Positions 25,309-34,878 are shown, counted from the stretch's first letter. The stretch: DNA of 64,000 bases from Chitinophagaceae bacterium UBA2375 (GCA_002343985.1 DDTB01000010.1:186001-250000); one strand, 5' to 3'. Translations and numbers: made by a program. The notes: generated by a model from the letters alone, not told the origin.

Positions 25309-27810
25309 TTAGTGTGGGGCTTTTTGTGAAACCCTCCTGGCAAATTTTACCCATTCCATCCATGCAGTGCCAATAAATGCGGCAGCCGCGCATCCGCCTA
25401 ATTCCTGCCAGCTCAACTTATTTAACCTGAAGATTTCCCTCAACCAGTCAACCTGCCAGCAGGCGGCGATGAAACCAAGGGTAACCAGTATGATAATGGG
25501 CACCAGCTTGTTTTTGTATTGCATGGTTTGCCAGGCTGAATAAAAGAAAGAACGGTTGATCAGGGTGAGAAAGATATTGCTGAACAACAATGTGATGAAT
25601 ATAATGGAGCGGACAGTTGCAGCATCATGCCCCTGCATCATGTAATAATATGCGGGAACCAGGCATGCCGCTGTTATAGCTATGCCCTGGATAACGGAAA
25701 CGGATAGCTGCTGCCACGATAAAAATGTAGCACTCATTTTCCTAGGTGGTTTTTGCATGGTTCCGGGTTCCATCGGTTCATTCTCATAAATAATGGAACA
25801 GGTAGGCCCCATGATGAGTTCGAGGAAGATGACATGAACCGGGGAGAAAATATCCTGTATACCCCAGGCCAGTACCAATGGCAATAAAACTACGAGGATG
25901 ATGGGGATATGAATGGATACGATATACTGAATGGCTTTTTTCAGGTTGTCGTAAATTTTTCGGCCAAGCGCCACGGCATCGGTCATGTGCGAAAGGTCGT
26001 CATCCGCTAGTATCAGTGATGCCGCGTTCCTGGCCACATCACTGCCACGCTCTCCCATCGCGATACCAATATGCGCCGCTTTCAACGCGGGGCCATCATT
26101 TACGCCGTCTCCGGTCATCGCCACCACTTCCCCATTTTCTTTCAAGGCATCCACCACTTTTAATTTGGCCTCAGGGAACATACGCGCGAAAATCTCCACC
26201 TGGTTCACCCGCTCTTTTAAATCAGCGGGCTTTGCATGCAGTACTTCTTCTCCCGTCATTACATATCCTTCATGCGTAAGCCCCACCTGGCGGGCAATGG
26301 CAATGGCCGTTTCCGCATAATCGCCGGTGATCATTTTTACTTTAATGCCGGCCTTTTTAAACTGTGCCATTGTATGCGGCATATTCGCTTTCGGCGGATC
26401 CTGAAATGCGATCAGTCCCAACATTGTAAACGGTATTTCCTGTTGCAGTTCAGGCCATTCCCGGGTATCCCAATGCCCTTCCCCTACGCCCAGTACGCGG
26501 TAGCCTTCGCGGGCATAAGCGGCAGATTGCGCTTCCAGCTTTTCTTTCATGTTCTTTGGTAATGACGACAAATGCCAGATCGCTTCGGGAGCGCCTTTAG
26601 CCGCAATGAGTATTTTACCATCGGGCATCCTGAAAATATGTGTCATCATGGGTGGGCGGCCGGCTATGGGGTATTCATAGATTTTTTTTGCCAATGTCCG
26701 GAGATCGGTTCCCGCATATTTTGCATATGCATCATGGATTGATATTTCCATTGGGTCGAAGGGCTGGCTTTCGCTGGCCCACATCGCGTATTCGAGCAAG
26801 CGCTTATTTAGTTTATGCGTTTCCGTTAGTTTGACCGATTCCCCGCTGTCGCAATCAAAGAGGTATTCAATGCTCATTTTATTTTCTGTAAGCGTGCCTG
26901 TTTTATCGGTGCAGATGACGGTGGCGGAGCCGAGTGTTTCCACATATTGCGGTTGTTTCACGATGACCCCCTGCCTGAGCAGGCGGAAAGCGCCCAGGGC
27001 CTGGAATGTACTGAATGCCACAGGGATTTCTTCGGGAAGGATGCTCATGGCAAGGGTTAGCCCTTGCAGCAATGATGTGATGGCGTCCCGGGATTGCCAG
27101 TAATTGATACCGACAACCACAACAAAGGCGAGCAAGCCTACGCGCACCATATTGCGGACGAAAGAACGGATCTGTTGCTGGAGCGGTGTTTTGGGGATGC
27201 GGATTTCGCTGAGGGAAAGCCCGATTTTTCCAAATTGGGTGGATTTGCCCACCTGCGCAACCTGTACCCAGGCGCTGCCGCTGATGACCAAAGTGCCCCT
27301 GTACACCATCTGGTCATTTCCCGCGGTTTTGCGCACGGGAAATGCTTCACCGGTGAGGATGGATTCATTGAGTAAAAAATCGTTGGCAGATGTGATGGCG
27401 CCGTCGGCTGCTACAATCTCCCCTTCTTCCAGCCAGAGCATATCGCCCACTACTACATCATCTGAAGCAATGGATTGCCATTCGCCGTTTCGCCTCACGG
27501 TGGCTTTCTCGGCCGATAATTTATGCAACTCCTTGATCGCGTTACGGCTCCTGTAGTCCTGGAAAAAAGAAATACCGGCCACCAGCATCAGGGAAACCAG
27601 CATGATGATGCCTTCCTGTGTTTGCCCTACCAAAAAATAAATGGAACAAGCCAGCAGGAGCAGCACGAACATGGGTTCGGTTGCTACTTCCCTGAGCACC
27701 TGCAATCCAACCCTGTTTTGCACGGGGTCGAGATTGTTGCTGCCATGTTGCCGGCGGCTCTGCTCAACTTCCTGATCAGATAATCCTGAAGGGATTTCGT
27801 TTTGCTCCAT
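25309..27810 (-). CDS. Cation-transporting P-type ATPase (P2-like)
   Basis: 833 residues. The order is an N-terminal cation-ATPase domain, the actuator loop with LTGE (152-155), M4 motif PEEIP (259-263), phosphorylation motif DKTGTLT with Asp302, a nucleotide-binding domain, the hinge TGDGVND, then C-terminal transmembrane helices. The overall design matches calcium- or plasma-membrane-type P2 ATPases, but the M4 motif differs from the PEGLP of SERCA-like pumps, so the transported ion is not certain. It acts in the inner membrane, using ATP to export or import a cation. The rhlE-like helicase gene lies upstream on the same strand, 36 bp away. Confidence 0.88.
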   Translation of the reverse strand: MEQNEIPSGLSDQEVEQSRRQHGSNNLDPVQNRVGLQVLREVATEPMFVLLLLACSIYFLVGQTQEGIIMLVSLMLVAGISFFQDYRSRNAIKELHKLSAEKATVRRNGEWQSIASDDVVVGDMLWLEEGEIVAADGAITSANDFLLNESILTGEAFPVRKTAGNDQMVYRGTLVISGSAWVQVAQVGKSTQFGKIGLSLSEIRIPKTPLQQQIRSFVRNMVRVGLLAFVVVVGINYWQSRDAITSLLQGLTLAMSILPEEIPVAFSTFQALGAFRLLRQGVIVKQPQYVETLGSATVICTDKTGTLTENKMSIEYLFDCDSGESVKLTETHKLNKRLLEYAMWASESQPFDPMEISIHDAYAKYAGTDLRTLAKKIYEYPIAGRPPMMTHIFRMPDGKILIAAKGAPEAIWHLSSLPKNMKEKLEAQSAAYAREGYRVLGVGEGHWDTREWPELQQEIPFTMLGLIAFQDPPKANMPHTMAQFKKAGIKVKMITGDYAETAIAIARQVGLTHEGYVMTGEEVLHAKPADLKERVNQVEIFARMFPEAKLKVVDALKENGEVVAMTGDGVNDGPALKAAHIGIAMGERGSDVARNAASLILADDDLSHMTDAVALGRKIYDNLKKAIQYIVSIHIPIILVVLLPLVLAWGIQDIFSPVHVIFLELIMGPTCSIIYENEPMEPGTMQKPPRKMSATFLSWQQLSVSVIQGIAITAACLVPAYYYMMQGHDAATVRSIIFITLLFSNIFLTLINRSFFYSAWQTMQYKNKLVPIIILVTLGFIAACWQVDWLREIFRLNKLSWQELGGCAAAAFIGTAWMEWVKFARRVSQKAPH

Positions 27811-27832
27811 GTTTGATGAGGTAATACCTGGT

Positions 27833-27840
27833 CAAACTTA
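27833..27840 (-). promoter_or_regulatory. Candidate -7 element TAAGTTTG for the P-type ATPase
   Basis: On the minus strand this fits TAnnTTTG and lies 23 nt before the ATPase ATG, in the short gap after the helicase gene. No clear -33 TTG is seen. Confidence 0.3.
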
Positions 27841-27846
27841 TGGAAT

Positions 27847-29148
27847 TTATTGATCAGCCATGCGCCGGTTAAATTTGGGGCGATGGCTGCGGTGCACCGG
27901 CTTGCGGTTCCCGGCTGCCGGCCTCGGCCTTTGTGGCTGTGCTTGCACCGATGGTATAGCCGGAGCCATGCCTTCGAATGGATGCCCGGAAACAAGCGGT
28001 ATGGATTTGCGGATCAGCTTTTGAATATCTTTCAGGAAATCCATTTCCGAATGGTCGCAGAATGAGATGGCGGTGCCACTGGCCCCGGCACGGCCTGTAC
28101 GGCCAATGCGGTGTACATATGTTTCAGGTACATTGGGTAAATCGAAATTCAATACATGGGCCAGGTCGTCAATATCAATTCCCCTGGCAGCGATATCAGT
28201 AGCCACCAGAACACGGATATTCCTGTTTTTGAAATTTTCCAATGCGCGCTGGCGGGCATTTTGCGATTTATTGCCATGGATGGCATCGGCCTGGATGCCG
28301 CATTTTACAAGCTGTTTGGCCAGTTTATCGGCCGCGTGCTTCATTTGCGTAAATACCAGCAAGGATTGGATGGCCGGGTTTTCGAGCAGATGCTGGAGCA
28401 AACGGAACTTACTGGCTTTGTCAACGTGGTAGAGGGATTGGTTGATGATATCAGCCGTGGATGAAGCGGGAGTTACTTCCACTTTAACAGGGTTGGTAAG
28501 CAGGACATTCGCGAGGTCCTGTATTTCCTTTGGCATGGTGGCCGAGAAAAACAAGGTCTGCCTTTTGGCGGGCAAATGACTGATCACCCTGCGTACATCA
28601 TGCACAAAGCCCATGTCTAACATACGGTCGGCTTCATCCAGTATAAAAAATCGTATATGCCTTAACGTTATATAACCCTGTTGAATCAGGTCGAGTAAGC
28701 GGCCCGGGGTGGCAACCAGGATATCAACGCCCCTGCGGAGGGCTTCTGTTTGCGGGTGTTGTGATACGCCGCCGAAAACCACGAGGTGGCGGAGCCGGAG
28801 GTGCCTGCCATAGGCGGCAATGCTTTCTCCGATTTGTATGGCCAGTTCGCGGGTGGGCGTCAGGATCAGGGTATGTATTTGTGCGTGCTTGCCGGCTTCT
28901 TTAAGTGCATCCTCCTGCATCAACTGCAATACGGGTATGGTAAAAGCGGCCGTTTTGCCGGTGCCTGTCTGGGCTACGCCGAGCAGGTCTTTTCTTTGCA
29001 AAATAGCCGGTATGGCCTGTTGCTGAATGGGTGTGGGATTTGTGTACCCCTCTTCGCCCAGGGCCTGCAATACAGGCTCAATGAGCGGCATGTCTCTGAA
29101 TAACAAAATGGTAAATTTTAAAATGTGAACTTGTTGATAAGGCTGCAC
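27847..29148 (-). CDS. rhlE: DEAD-box RNA helicase, RhlE-like
   Basis: 433 residues from the first ATG. The motifs are Q-motif region YTNPTPIQQQAIP, motif I AQTGTGKTAAF, PTRELA, DEAD (FILDEADRMLDMGF), SAT (FFSATMP), ATDIAARGIDI and HRIGRTGRAG, with a basic tail (RPRPAAGNRKPVHRSHRPKF). It unwinds short RNA duplexes, probably in ribosome assembly or RNA turnover. The start is uncertain. The ATG at 29091 (MPLIEPV) would remove the Phe preceding the Q motif, while the TTG at 29106 or the ATG at 29148 keeps it. I list the longest form. Confidence 0.9.
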   Translation of the reverse strand: MQPYQQVHILKFTILLFRDMPLIEPVLQALGEEGYTNPTPIQQQAIPAILQRKDLLGVAQTGTGKTAAFTIPVLQLMQEDALKEAGKHAQIHTLILTPTRELAIQIGESIAAYGRHLRLRHLVVFGGVSQHPQTEALRRGVDILVATPGRLLDLIQQGYITLRHIRFFILDEADRMLDMGFVHDVRRVISHLPAKRQTLFFSATMPKEIQDLANVLLTNPVKVEVTPASSTADIINQSLYHVDKASKFRLLQHLLENPAIQSLLVFTQMKHAADKLAKQLVKCGIQADAIHGNKSQNARQRALENFKNRNIRVLVATDIAARGIDIDDLAHVLNFDLPNVPETYVHRIGRTGRAGASGTAISFCDHSEMDFLKDIQKLIRKSIPLVSGHPFEGMAPAIPSVQAQPQRPRPAAGNRKPVHRSHRPKFNRRMADQ

Positions 29149-29339
29149 CTGTTGGTTCAGGGCACATTATCCGCCTTACGTTATCACAACACGGGTTTGG
29201 GCAGGATCAATTCACTCAAACAAGGGAGAAATAACCTAAGAAGTGGTAAAGGTACATCAAATAAAGGATATTGCCAAATCATGGCATAATACATAACGGA
29301 AAAGCATACACGAATTACTGGTATATTGTCTATCCTTAA

Positions 29340-29951
29340 CTATTTTCTTCTTGACACATAAGTGTTTGTAAAGATGTACGCAGTAGCCGTCAGATCCTTA
29401 TTCTTTTTCAGGTACTTTTTATAATCGTTGAAAAAGTCAAGCGCTTCAGGCATATTCTTAATCAACGCGTCCATCAACTCCGGTGAATACACCAACACTT
29501 CCCTTCCGCAACCTTGCTGAAAGTAAAATTCGTCTTTGACTTTCGCCCCGGCGCTGTATTTCATAACATAGATATTCAGTTTCCCCTTTCGCAGCCTGGC
29601 TGCAAATCCCGGCAAGGCTTCAGATGCGACCTTTCCTTTTTGGCCACCTTTCAGGAAATGCTGGGATGAAATGGCAAACTGGTCTTCTGTTTGATAGCAG
29701 ATGATGTCTTGCGGATAGTACCTGGTGTTACCGTCAGCCAGTAAATGCGGCGTTTTGCCAATGCCTTTAACCAGTTCCAGGGTTTTAACATGCTTGAATT
29801 GCCCGTCTTTCAGTTGCACAAAGCAACCCTTTCCCTTTTCACGGGCATCATACATATCATCGGTACGTGATACCTGGTTCCGGGAAGCGGAGCAGGCACT
29901 CAAGGAAAGGATACAGCAGATAATGAGCAGATTGGGTAAAAATCTTCTCAT
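29340..29951 (-). CDS. Lipoprotein of unknown function, paralogue of the 18796-19425 product
   Basis: 203 residues from the ATG at 29951. The signal MRRFLPNLLIICCILSLSAC ends at a lipobox cysteine. Shared with its paralogue are GCFVQLKDGQF, LLADG, IICYQTEDQFAIS, HFLKGG, EALPGFAARLRKGKLNIY and a FYFQ segment. The C-terminal ends differ. An ATG 15 nt upstream (29966) is also in frame, but the CAATTCC-ATG context shared with the paralogue favours 29951. No neighbour suggests a role; the gene is flanked by about 190 bp of AT-rich intergenic sequence on its 3' side. Confidence 0.7.
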   Translation of the reverse strand: MRRFLPNLLIICCILSLSACSASRNQVSRTDDMYDAREKGKGCFVQLKDGQFKHVKTLELVKGIGKTPHLLADGNTRYYPQDIICYQTEDQFAISSQHFLKGGQKGKVASEALPGFAARLRKGKLNIYVMKYSAGAKVKDEFYFQQGCGREVLVYSPELMDALIKNMPEALDFFNDYKKYLKKNKDLTATAYIFTNTYVSRRK

Positions 29952-30064
29952 GGAATTGGATTTCATAGATAACGCATGGAAATAAATTTTATTATATAGC
30001 TATTTGATAATTGGCAAGCTTACACAAATAAATCAGGCTTAATGGGATTGCGGATATTTGCACC

Positions 30065-30985
30065 ATGTCAGCCGGCCGTTTGCATATTGCCTTTGATCCC
30101 ATTTACGCGCATCCCCTTCCCGAAGGGCACCGCTTCCCTATGTTGAAATATGAATTGATACCCGGACAGTTGCTTTATGAGGGCTGTATCAGCCAGGATC
30201 ATCTGGTATCACCTCAAACTTGCCCGGATGAAGTGGTTTTGCTGGCTCATGATGTTGCGTATGTGCAGCGGTTACAAAACCTTGAATTATCGGCAAAGGA
30301 ACAAAGGGAAATTGGGTTCCCTCAATCAGCCGCATTGATGGAAAGGGAATGGCGCATTGCACAGGGCACCATTGATTGCGCTTTAGCTGCCAGGCAATCC
30401 GGTGTGGCATTGAATGTAGCCGGTGGTACTCATCATGCATTCCGTCACCGGGGTGAAGGTTTTTGTTTATTGAACGATATCGCTATTGGAGCAATGTATT
30501 TGTTAGAGGCAGGATTGTCGAAGCAGGTATTGGTCATTGATTTGGATGTTCACCAGGGAAATGGGACTGCTGCAATTTTCAGGGATGTAAAGGAGGTATT
30601 TACATTCAGTATGCATGGCGCGCATAATTATCCTTTCCGGAAAGAACAAAGTGACCTGGATATCGGGTTGGCTGATGGCAGCAATGATGAGATGTACCTG
30701 TCGGTGCTATCACATACCCTCGAAGGCCTGTTGGAGCAGGTGAAGCCGGATTTTGTATTTTACCAGGCTGGTGTGGATATCCTTGGTACTGACCGTTATG
30801 GCAAGTTAAATATCAGCATGGAAGGTTGCGCGCAGAGGGACCGCATTGTATTTGAATCCCTTTACAATAAAAGTATTCCATGCGCTGTTTCCATGGGCGG
30901 AGGATATTCCAGGGATCTCAGGCATATTGTTGAAGCGCATTGCCAGACATTCAGGCTGGCAAAAGAAATATGGATGCTGGATTGA
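30065..30985 (+). CDS. Histone deacetylase family (AcuC/class II-like) protein
   Basis: 306 residues, typical of the bacterial family. The charge-relay pair is GTHHA (H123, H124). Zinc ligands are inferred as D161 and H163 in VIDLDVHQGNGT and D243 in GTDRYGKL. A glycine-rich GGGYSR near 278 precedes the end. Bacterial members deacetylate acetyl-lysine or acetylpolyamines, or act on acetyl-CoA synthetase (AcuC); which applies here cannot be told. No signal peptide is seen, so it is cytoplasmic. A TPR protein with its own signal peptide follows after 85 bp. Confidence 0.9.
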   Translation: MSAGRLHIAFDPIYAHPLPEGHRFPMLKYELIPGQLLYEGCISQDHLVSPQTCPDEVVLLAHDVAYVQRLQNLELSAKEQREIGFPQSAALMEREWRIAQGTIDCALAARQSGVALNVAGGTHHAFRHRGEGFCLLNDIAIGAMYLLEAGLSKQVLVIDLDVHQGNGTAAIFRDVKEVFTFSMHGAHNYPFRKEQSDLDIGLADGSNDEMYLSVLSHTLEGLLEQVKPDFVFYQAGVDILGTDRYGKLNISMEGCAQRDRIVFESLYNKSIPCAVSMGGGYSRDLRHIVEAHCQTFRLAKEIWMLD

Positions 30986-31047
30986 CGCGGCAGGATTACC
31001 ATCCATTATACCAAGTCAAGGGTATACGCGCTTGCATGGGTTTTCAC

Positions 31048-31055
31048 TACATTTG
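31048..31055 (+). promoter_or_regulatory. Candidate -7 element TACATTTG for the TPR gene
   Basis: It matches TAnnTTTG and lies 15 nt before the ATG at 31071. The nearest TTG upstream (31032) is closer than usual for a -33 element. Confidence 0.3.
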
Positions 31056-31070
31056 AAAAAACAACCCATC

Positions 31071-32207
31071 ATGCGCCGCATTATCCTGTTGACTATACTG
31101 TTTTGTGCAAATTGCTATATAGGCAAAGCCCAAACTGCCCAATCACTATTTGATGAAGGAAAGGAACTGAAAAAGTCTGGTAAATGTTCTGAAGCTATTG
31201 GGAAATTCAATCAGTCATTATCATTGGACCCTGCTTTAACGGATGCCTTATATGAAAAAGGCTGGTGCCAGGTGGAATTAAAACAGTATGACCAGGCACT
31301 GAAAACCTTAAGGGATGTTAGAAATGTTTGGCCAAATGTGGCAAGGGTACATTTTGAACTGGGATATGTATTTGAAAAAACCGGTTATACAGATTCCGCG
31401 GTGAAGTCTTACGAGGCTTGTTTGCAAATAAACCCATCCTATTCACTGGTATATAAGCAATATGGAAATATGGCTTATGATAAACAGGATTATAAAACTG
31501 CATTACGCCAGTTTTTGAAATACATTGAAATAACAAAGACCGAAATAAAGGACTATGCCTTTTGGTACAGAAAGGGGTATACGGAAAACAATACAGAGGA
31601 TTTCGCCGCGGCAAAGCAGTCACTGATGCGATCGCTTTACCTGAAACCAGATTACGCTAAAACTTACCTGGAACTGGGATACACAAATGATAAACTGAAC
31701 TTGTATGATTCCGCTATTTTTTATTTTCAGAAAGCGGTTAACCTGGAACCAAATAATCACGTGGGTTATAATGGCATCGCGGCCGTTTACCGCGACAGGT
31801 ATAAAAACATACCAACTGCCATGGAATGGTATCAAAAAACATTGCAACTTAAACCAACTGAAAGAAAAGCCAATTTTGGCATGGGTTACTGCCTGAATAC
31901 ACAGTCGAAATTTTCGGATGCCATTTCTTACCTGAAACAGGCCATTGCCAGCGAACCCAATTATTCAGCCGCGTATACGGAAATTGGATATTCCTATTAT
32001 AAAACAAACCAGGATGAGCTTGCTGAACAACACCTGAAGAAAGCGATAGAAATGAATCCTTCAGGTGTCAGCCAGCATTACTACGCGGCATTGTTATACC
32101 TGCGCAAAAAAGATAAGCAAAAAGCGCTCAATATGGCGGATGCCCTGCAACGCATGGGATCCAGGTATGCGACGGAAATCAGGGAAAGGGCCAATCAATT
32201 GCCCTGA
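31071..32207 (+). CDS. Exported TPR-repeat protein
   Basis: 378 residues from the ATG at 31071. A long upstream in-frame extension inside the deacetylase gene is rejected because a signal peptide (MRRIILLTILFCANCYIGKAQ) begins here. The remainder is about nine tetratricopeptide repeats with the usual small/aromatic pattern, for example ALYEKGWCQVELKQYDQAL, SYSLVYKQYGNMAYDKQDY and YAKTYLELGYTNDKLNLYDSA. It should act as a periplasmic protein-protein interaction scaffold; the partner is unknown. It ends 3 bp from the convergent gene at 32211. Confidence 0.8.
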   Translation: MRRIILLTILFCANCYIGKAQTAQSLFDEGKELKKSGKCSEAIGKFNQSLSLDPALTDALYEKGWCQVELKQYDQALKTLRDVRNVWPNVARVHFELGYVFEKTGYTDSAVKSYEACLQINPSYSLVYKQYGNMAYDKQDYKTALRQFLKYIEITKTEIKDYAFWYRKGYTENNTEDFAAAKQSLMRSLYLKPDYAKTYLELGYTNDKLNLYDSAIFYFQKAVNLEPNNHVGYNGIAAVYRDRYKNIPTAMEWYQKTLQLKPTERKANFGMGYCLNTQSKFSDAISYLKQAIASEPNYSAAYTEIGYSYYKTNQDELAEQHLKKAIEMNPSGVSQHYYAALLYLRKKDKQKALNMADALQRMGSRYATEIRERANQLP

Positions 32208-32210
32208 TTC

Positions 32211-32984
32211 TTAGAGATATTGGTTATCAACCAGCCATTTAACCACCCTTTTCAGGGCGAACTGGTTTTTGTCAATACTGAAATCAGCAGCTATGATTTT
32301 ATCGCCTGTAGGGATGGGAATGATTTGCTTACGGTTATCCTTAGACGTAAATACTTCCATGTTCTGTGCAAAGTTTCCACCGGTGAAATTAACTTTTGCC
32401 ACAATCACGCCTGATGGCAGGGTGAATTCATAAAAATCCCTTTCACCCGAACTCCCCTTTGGCTTAAACTGTCCGATAACTTTATCGTTTTGCTCAATAT
32501 TTCCGCCGGCACGCAAGTCGATCGGCCAGGCACGGTTTCGGTTGACGGTTGTATAATCCACGGCAATCCTTGGGCTTGCGCCTTTGCCCGCGATGAATTC
32601 TTTCACAGCCTCATCATCGGTGGCTTCTCCCTTAATCACCCCACTCTTCCCGATCAGTTTTGCGAAACCTTTTTCCTGCGATAGTGATGGGACTTTAAAA
32701 ATGCCAACCTGGTTGGATGTCAGAAATGTAAGCTTGTAAAACAAGTACGTGTTATCTGATTTATCCTGTTCAAATTCAGTGGCTACGGTAGCTATAATCA
32801 GTTTTTTTCCAGACATGGAATACACTTCAAAATTCTTTGTCAGTCCAAAGTTTTCCTTTTTCACTTCTACTTTGGCATATTCCTGGTCATCCACATAAAT
32901 CACCCCTTTTTTATAATCAACGTCCTGGGCCCATGCACCGAAGCTGAGCAATGTGAGGCAAATGGCCCCTGCTATTTTCTTCAT
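32211..32984 (-). CDS. Exported protein of unknown function
   Basis: 257 residues with a signal peptide (MKKIAGAICLTLLSFGAWAQ). The mature sequence is mostly beta-like, with many Lys and Val residues and no cysteine in it. One segment (KVIGQFKPKGSSGERDFYEFTLPSGV) resembles small lipid- or sugar-binding beta domains, but no family is recognised. It converges on the TPR gene and is divergent from the SDR gene across 139 bp. A periplasmic location is likely; the role is open. Confidence 0.6.
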   Translation of the reverse strand: MKKIAGAICLTLLSFGAWAQDVDYKKGVIYVDDQEYAKVEVKKENFGLTKNFEVYSMSGKKLIIATVATEFEQDKSDNTYLFYKLTFLTSNQVGIFKVPSLSQEKGFAKLIGKSGVIKGEATDDEAVKEFIAGKGASPRIAVDYTTVNRNRAWPIDLRAGGNIEQNDKVIGQFKPKGSSGERDFYEFTLPSGVIVAKVNFTGGNFAQNMEVFTSKDNRKQIIPIPTGDKIIAADFSIDKNQFALKRVVKWLVDNQYL

Positions 32985-33123
32985 GATTTAAATTTTTGGA
33001 AAGATAAACATAATCAGACTCCCCGACAGTTAAAAACGTTGCCTGATTTGGATCATCAGGATACAGGTAATTGGTCATTTTTGGCGGGGGGCTATGGATG
33101 TATTTTGAAACAAATTTGTTGCC

Positions 33124-33891
33124 ATGAAACAATTGGATCAAAAAACAGCAATCGTTACAGGTGCCGGGCTTGGCCTGGGCCGCTCAATTGCCTTAATGTT
33201 CGCAAGGGAAGGCGCGCGGGTACTGGCGACCGACTTTCGGGAAGATGTGCTGGATGCATTACGTAAAGACGCGGCTGAACAGGGATTAAAGGTTGAAACA
33301 ATGCTGGCGGATATGCGGAAACCAGCCGAGATTGCTGCCATGATCAATAAACCAGTTGATATGTGGGGACGGTTGGATATACTGGTGAATAATGCAGGCA
33401 TCATGGATCATTTTGAACCAGTCGCGGATGTGTCGGAAGCGTTATGGGAAATGGTCATAGAAGTGAACCTCAACGGGCCTTTCCGTGCTATGAAATACGC
33501 GTTGGGATATATGCTGCCCCGGAAATCGGGCAATATCATTAATATAGCATCTATAGGTGGTTTACAGGGTGCCAGGGCCGGCGCGGCTTATACGAGCAGC
33601 AAACACGCGCTGATCGGGTTAACTAAAAACACCGGTTTTATGTATGCCACATCCGGTATTCGTTGCAACGCGATTGCACCCGGCGCGATGGCTACCCATA
33701 TCACAGATGCCATCGATATGCAACATCTCCATCCACTGGCTGCGGAAAGGATATTTCCCGGGACATCCACCAACCCGCGCACGTCAAATCCCGATGAAGT
33801 AGCGGCGGTGGCTTTGTTCCTGGCATCAGATGCATCATCCTTTGTCAATGGTTCGGTGCTGACAGCAGATGGCGGTTGGATTGCCTATTAA
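33124..33891 (+). CDS. Short-chain dehydrogenase/reductase (SDR)
   Basis: 255 residues of a classical SDR Rossmann fold. The cofactor loop is TGAGLGLG (12-19), NNAG is at 89-92, the catalytic Ser is near 143, and the YxxxK pair is Y156/K160 (YTSSK). D37 after strand beta-2 (LATDFRE) suggests NAD(H) preference. The substrate cannot be told from sequence. Its stop overlaps that of the convergent META gene by 3 bp, sharing the palindrome TTAA. Confidence 0.88.
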   Translation: MKQLDQKTAIVTGAGLGLGRSIALMFAREGARVLATDFREDVLDALRKDAAEQGLKVETMLADMRKPAEIAAMINKPVDMWGRLDILVNNAGIMDHFEPVADVSEALWEMVIEVNLNGPFRAMKYALGYMLPRKSGNIINIASIGGLQGARAGAAYTSSKHALIGLTKNTGFMYATSGIRCNAIAPGAMATHITDAIDMQHLHPLAAERIFPGTSTNPRTSNPDEVAAVALFLASDASSFVNGSVLTADGGWIAY

Positions 33892-34352
33892 TTGGGTTTG
33901 GTGGCAACGGTAAAGCGTGCCAGTGGTGCCATACGGGCCTTATTCAGGCTCAGGTCGTTGCCGAGGATGCTGTAGCTGTCGGCTTTCTGGAGCATTTCGA
34001 GGAATAATTTTTCAGTAACCAATTCATTGATGCATGCCATTTGCGTAACAGCCATCTGAGAAAACTGCAACCTGTTACCGTCCTGAATGCTGAACGAGCC
34101 GGTGAACCTGTTACAACCGCTGAAACCAGACACACGGTTTTCATCTTTACTGAATTCGATATGCATTTCCTTATTACCTGCTTGGTTTTTCACGGGCTGT
34201 CCCATTAATTCAGTCAGTTTCCAGTAAGTACCTGTTAAAGGCGCGTCATTTCCGCTGCTCATGGTTCCAACTTTTGTAGATTCACAGGAGATGAAGCCTG
34301 CGAAAAATATTGTCAGTAAAATGCCGGTGATGATTGATTTGCGATTGTTCAT
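33888..34352 (-). CDS. META-domain lipoprotein
   Basis: 154 residues from the ATG at 34352 (MNNRKSIITGILLTIFFAGFISC, lipobox Cys). The longer frame to 34553 is not signal-like and is rejected. The META domain is clear: TYWKLTELMGQPVK, VSGFSGCNRFTGSF, LQFSQMAVTQMACINE, then KADSYSILGNDLSL. It closely resembles the META half of the NlpE-META protein at 36199. It may be co-transcribed with the two-TM gene 35 nt upstream. Confidence 0.85.
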   Translation of the reverse strand: MNNRKSIITGILLTIFFAGFISCESTKVGTMSSGNDAPLTGTYWKLTELMGQPVKNQAGNKEMHIEFSKDENRVSGFSGCNRFTGSFSIQDGNRLQFSQMAVTQMACINELVTEKLFLEMLQKADSYSILGNDLSLNKARMAPLARFTVATKPN

Positions 34353-34387
34353 GAAAATGTGGATTTGTATAAATAAGTCGTTTTGCA

Positions 34388-34717
34388 TTACTCGAACAGG
34401 TAATAAAAGCCCATCATGATGATGAGGATGGCTACGGAAGTTAATCCATACAGTATGACGCCGTATAAGGCAGGAACCGGATTGATCAGTGTAAGGACGC
34501 AACTGATGAACCCAAGAATTGCGCCAATGCCCAAACAAATAAAACCATTGCATTGCCTTTGCTCAATCAAAAGTTTACGGTACGATTTCAATTGTTCGCC
34601 GATGTGTTCAGGGGAAAGCCCCCGTTCAGCCAACAGCGTTTCAACTTTTTTTACATCTGTTTTTTCCGCAACCCAACGTTGCAGTTCATCCTGGGTAATG
34701 CTTAAGCTGACTGCCAT
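34388..34717 (-). CDS. Small two-TM membrane protein, unknown
   Basis: 109 residues from the ATG at 34717 (MAVSLSITQDELQRW). An acidic/basic soluble N-terminus of ~55 residues is followed by two hydrophobic helices (about 60-78 and 85-105). No family is recognised. It is followed after 35 nt by the META lipoprotein gene on the same strand, so the two may form a small unit. The alternative start at 34741 adds eight residues and cannot be excluded. Confidence 0.6.
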   Translation of the reverse strand: MAVSLSITQDELQRWVAEKTDVKKVETLLAERGLSPEHIGEQLKSYRKLLIEQRQCNGFICLGIGAILGFISCVLTLINPVPALYGVILYGLTSVAILIIMMGFYYLFE

Positions 34718-34870
34718 AATGATTAGATGATGGGTGAACAATGTTTAATGCTTTTAAATTATGAAAAAATCAGGTAATTAATCAAATTTTCGGAAAAAAA
34801 TATGACCTGGATCAGGATTCACGGAAAACTGAATCAGTGCCATCAATTACATAAGTTCTTCAACCTCAAG

Positions 34871-34878
34871 TACATTTG
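34871..34878 (+). promoter_or_regulatory. Candidate -7 element TACATTTG for the CoA-transferase-family gene
   Basis: A perfect TAnnTTTG match 14 nt before the ATG at 34893. I see no convincing TTG at -33. Confidence 0.4.
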
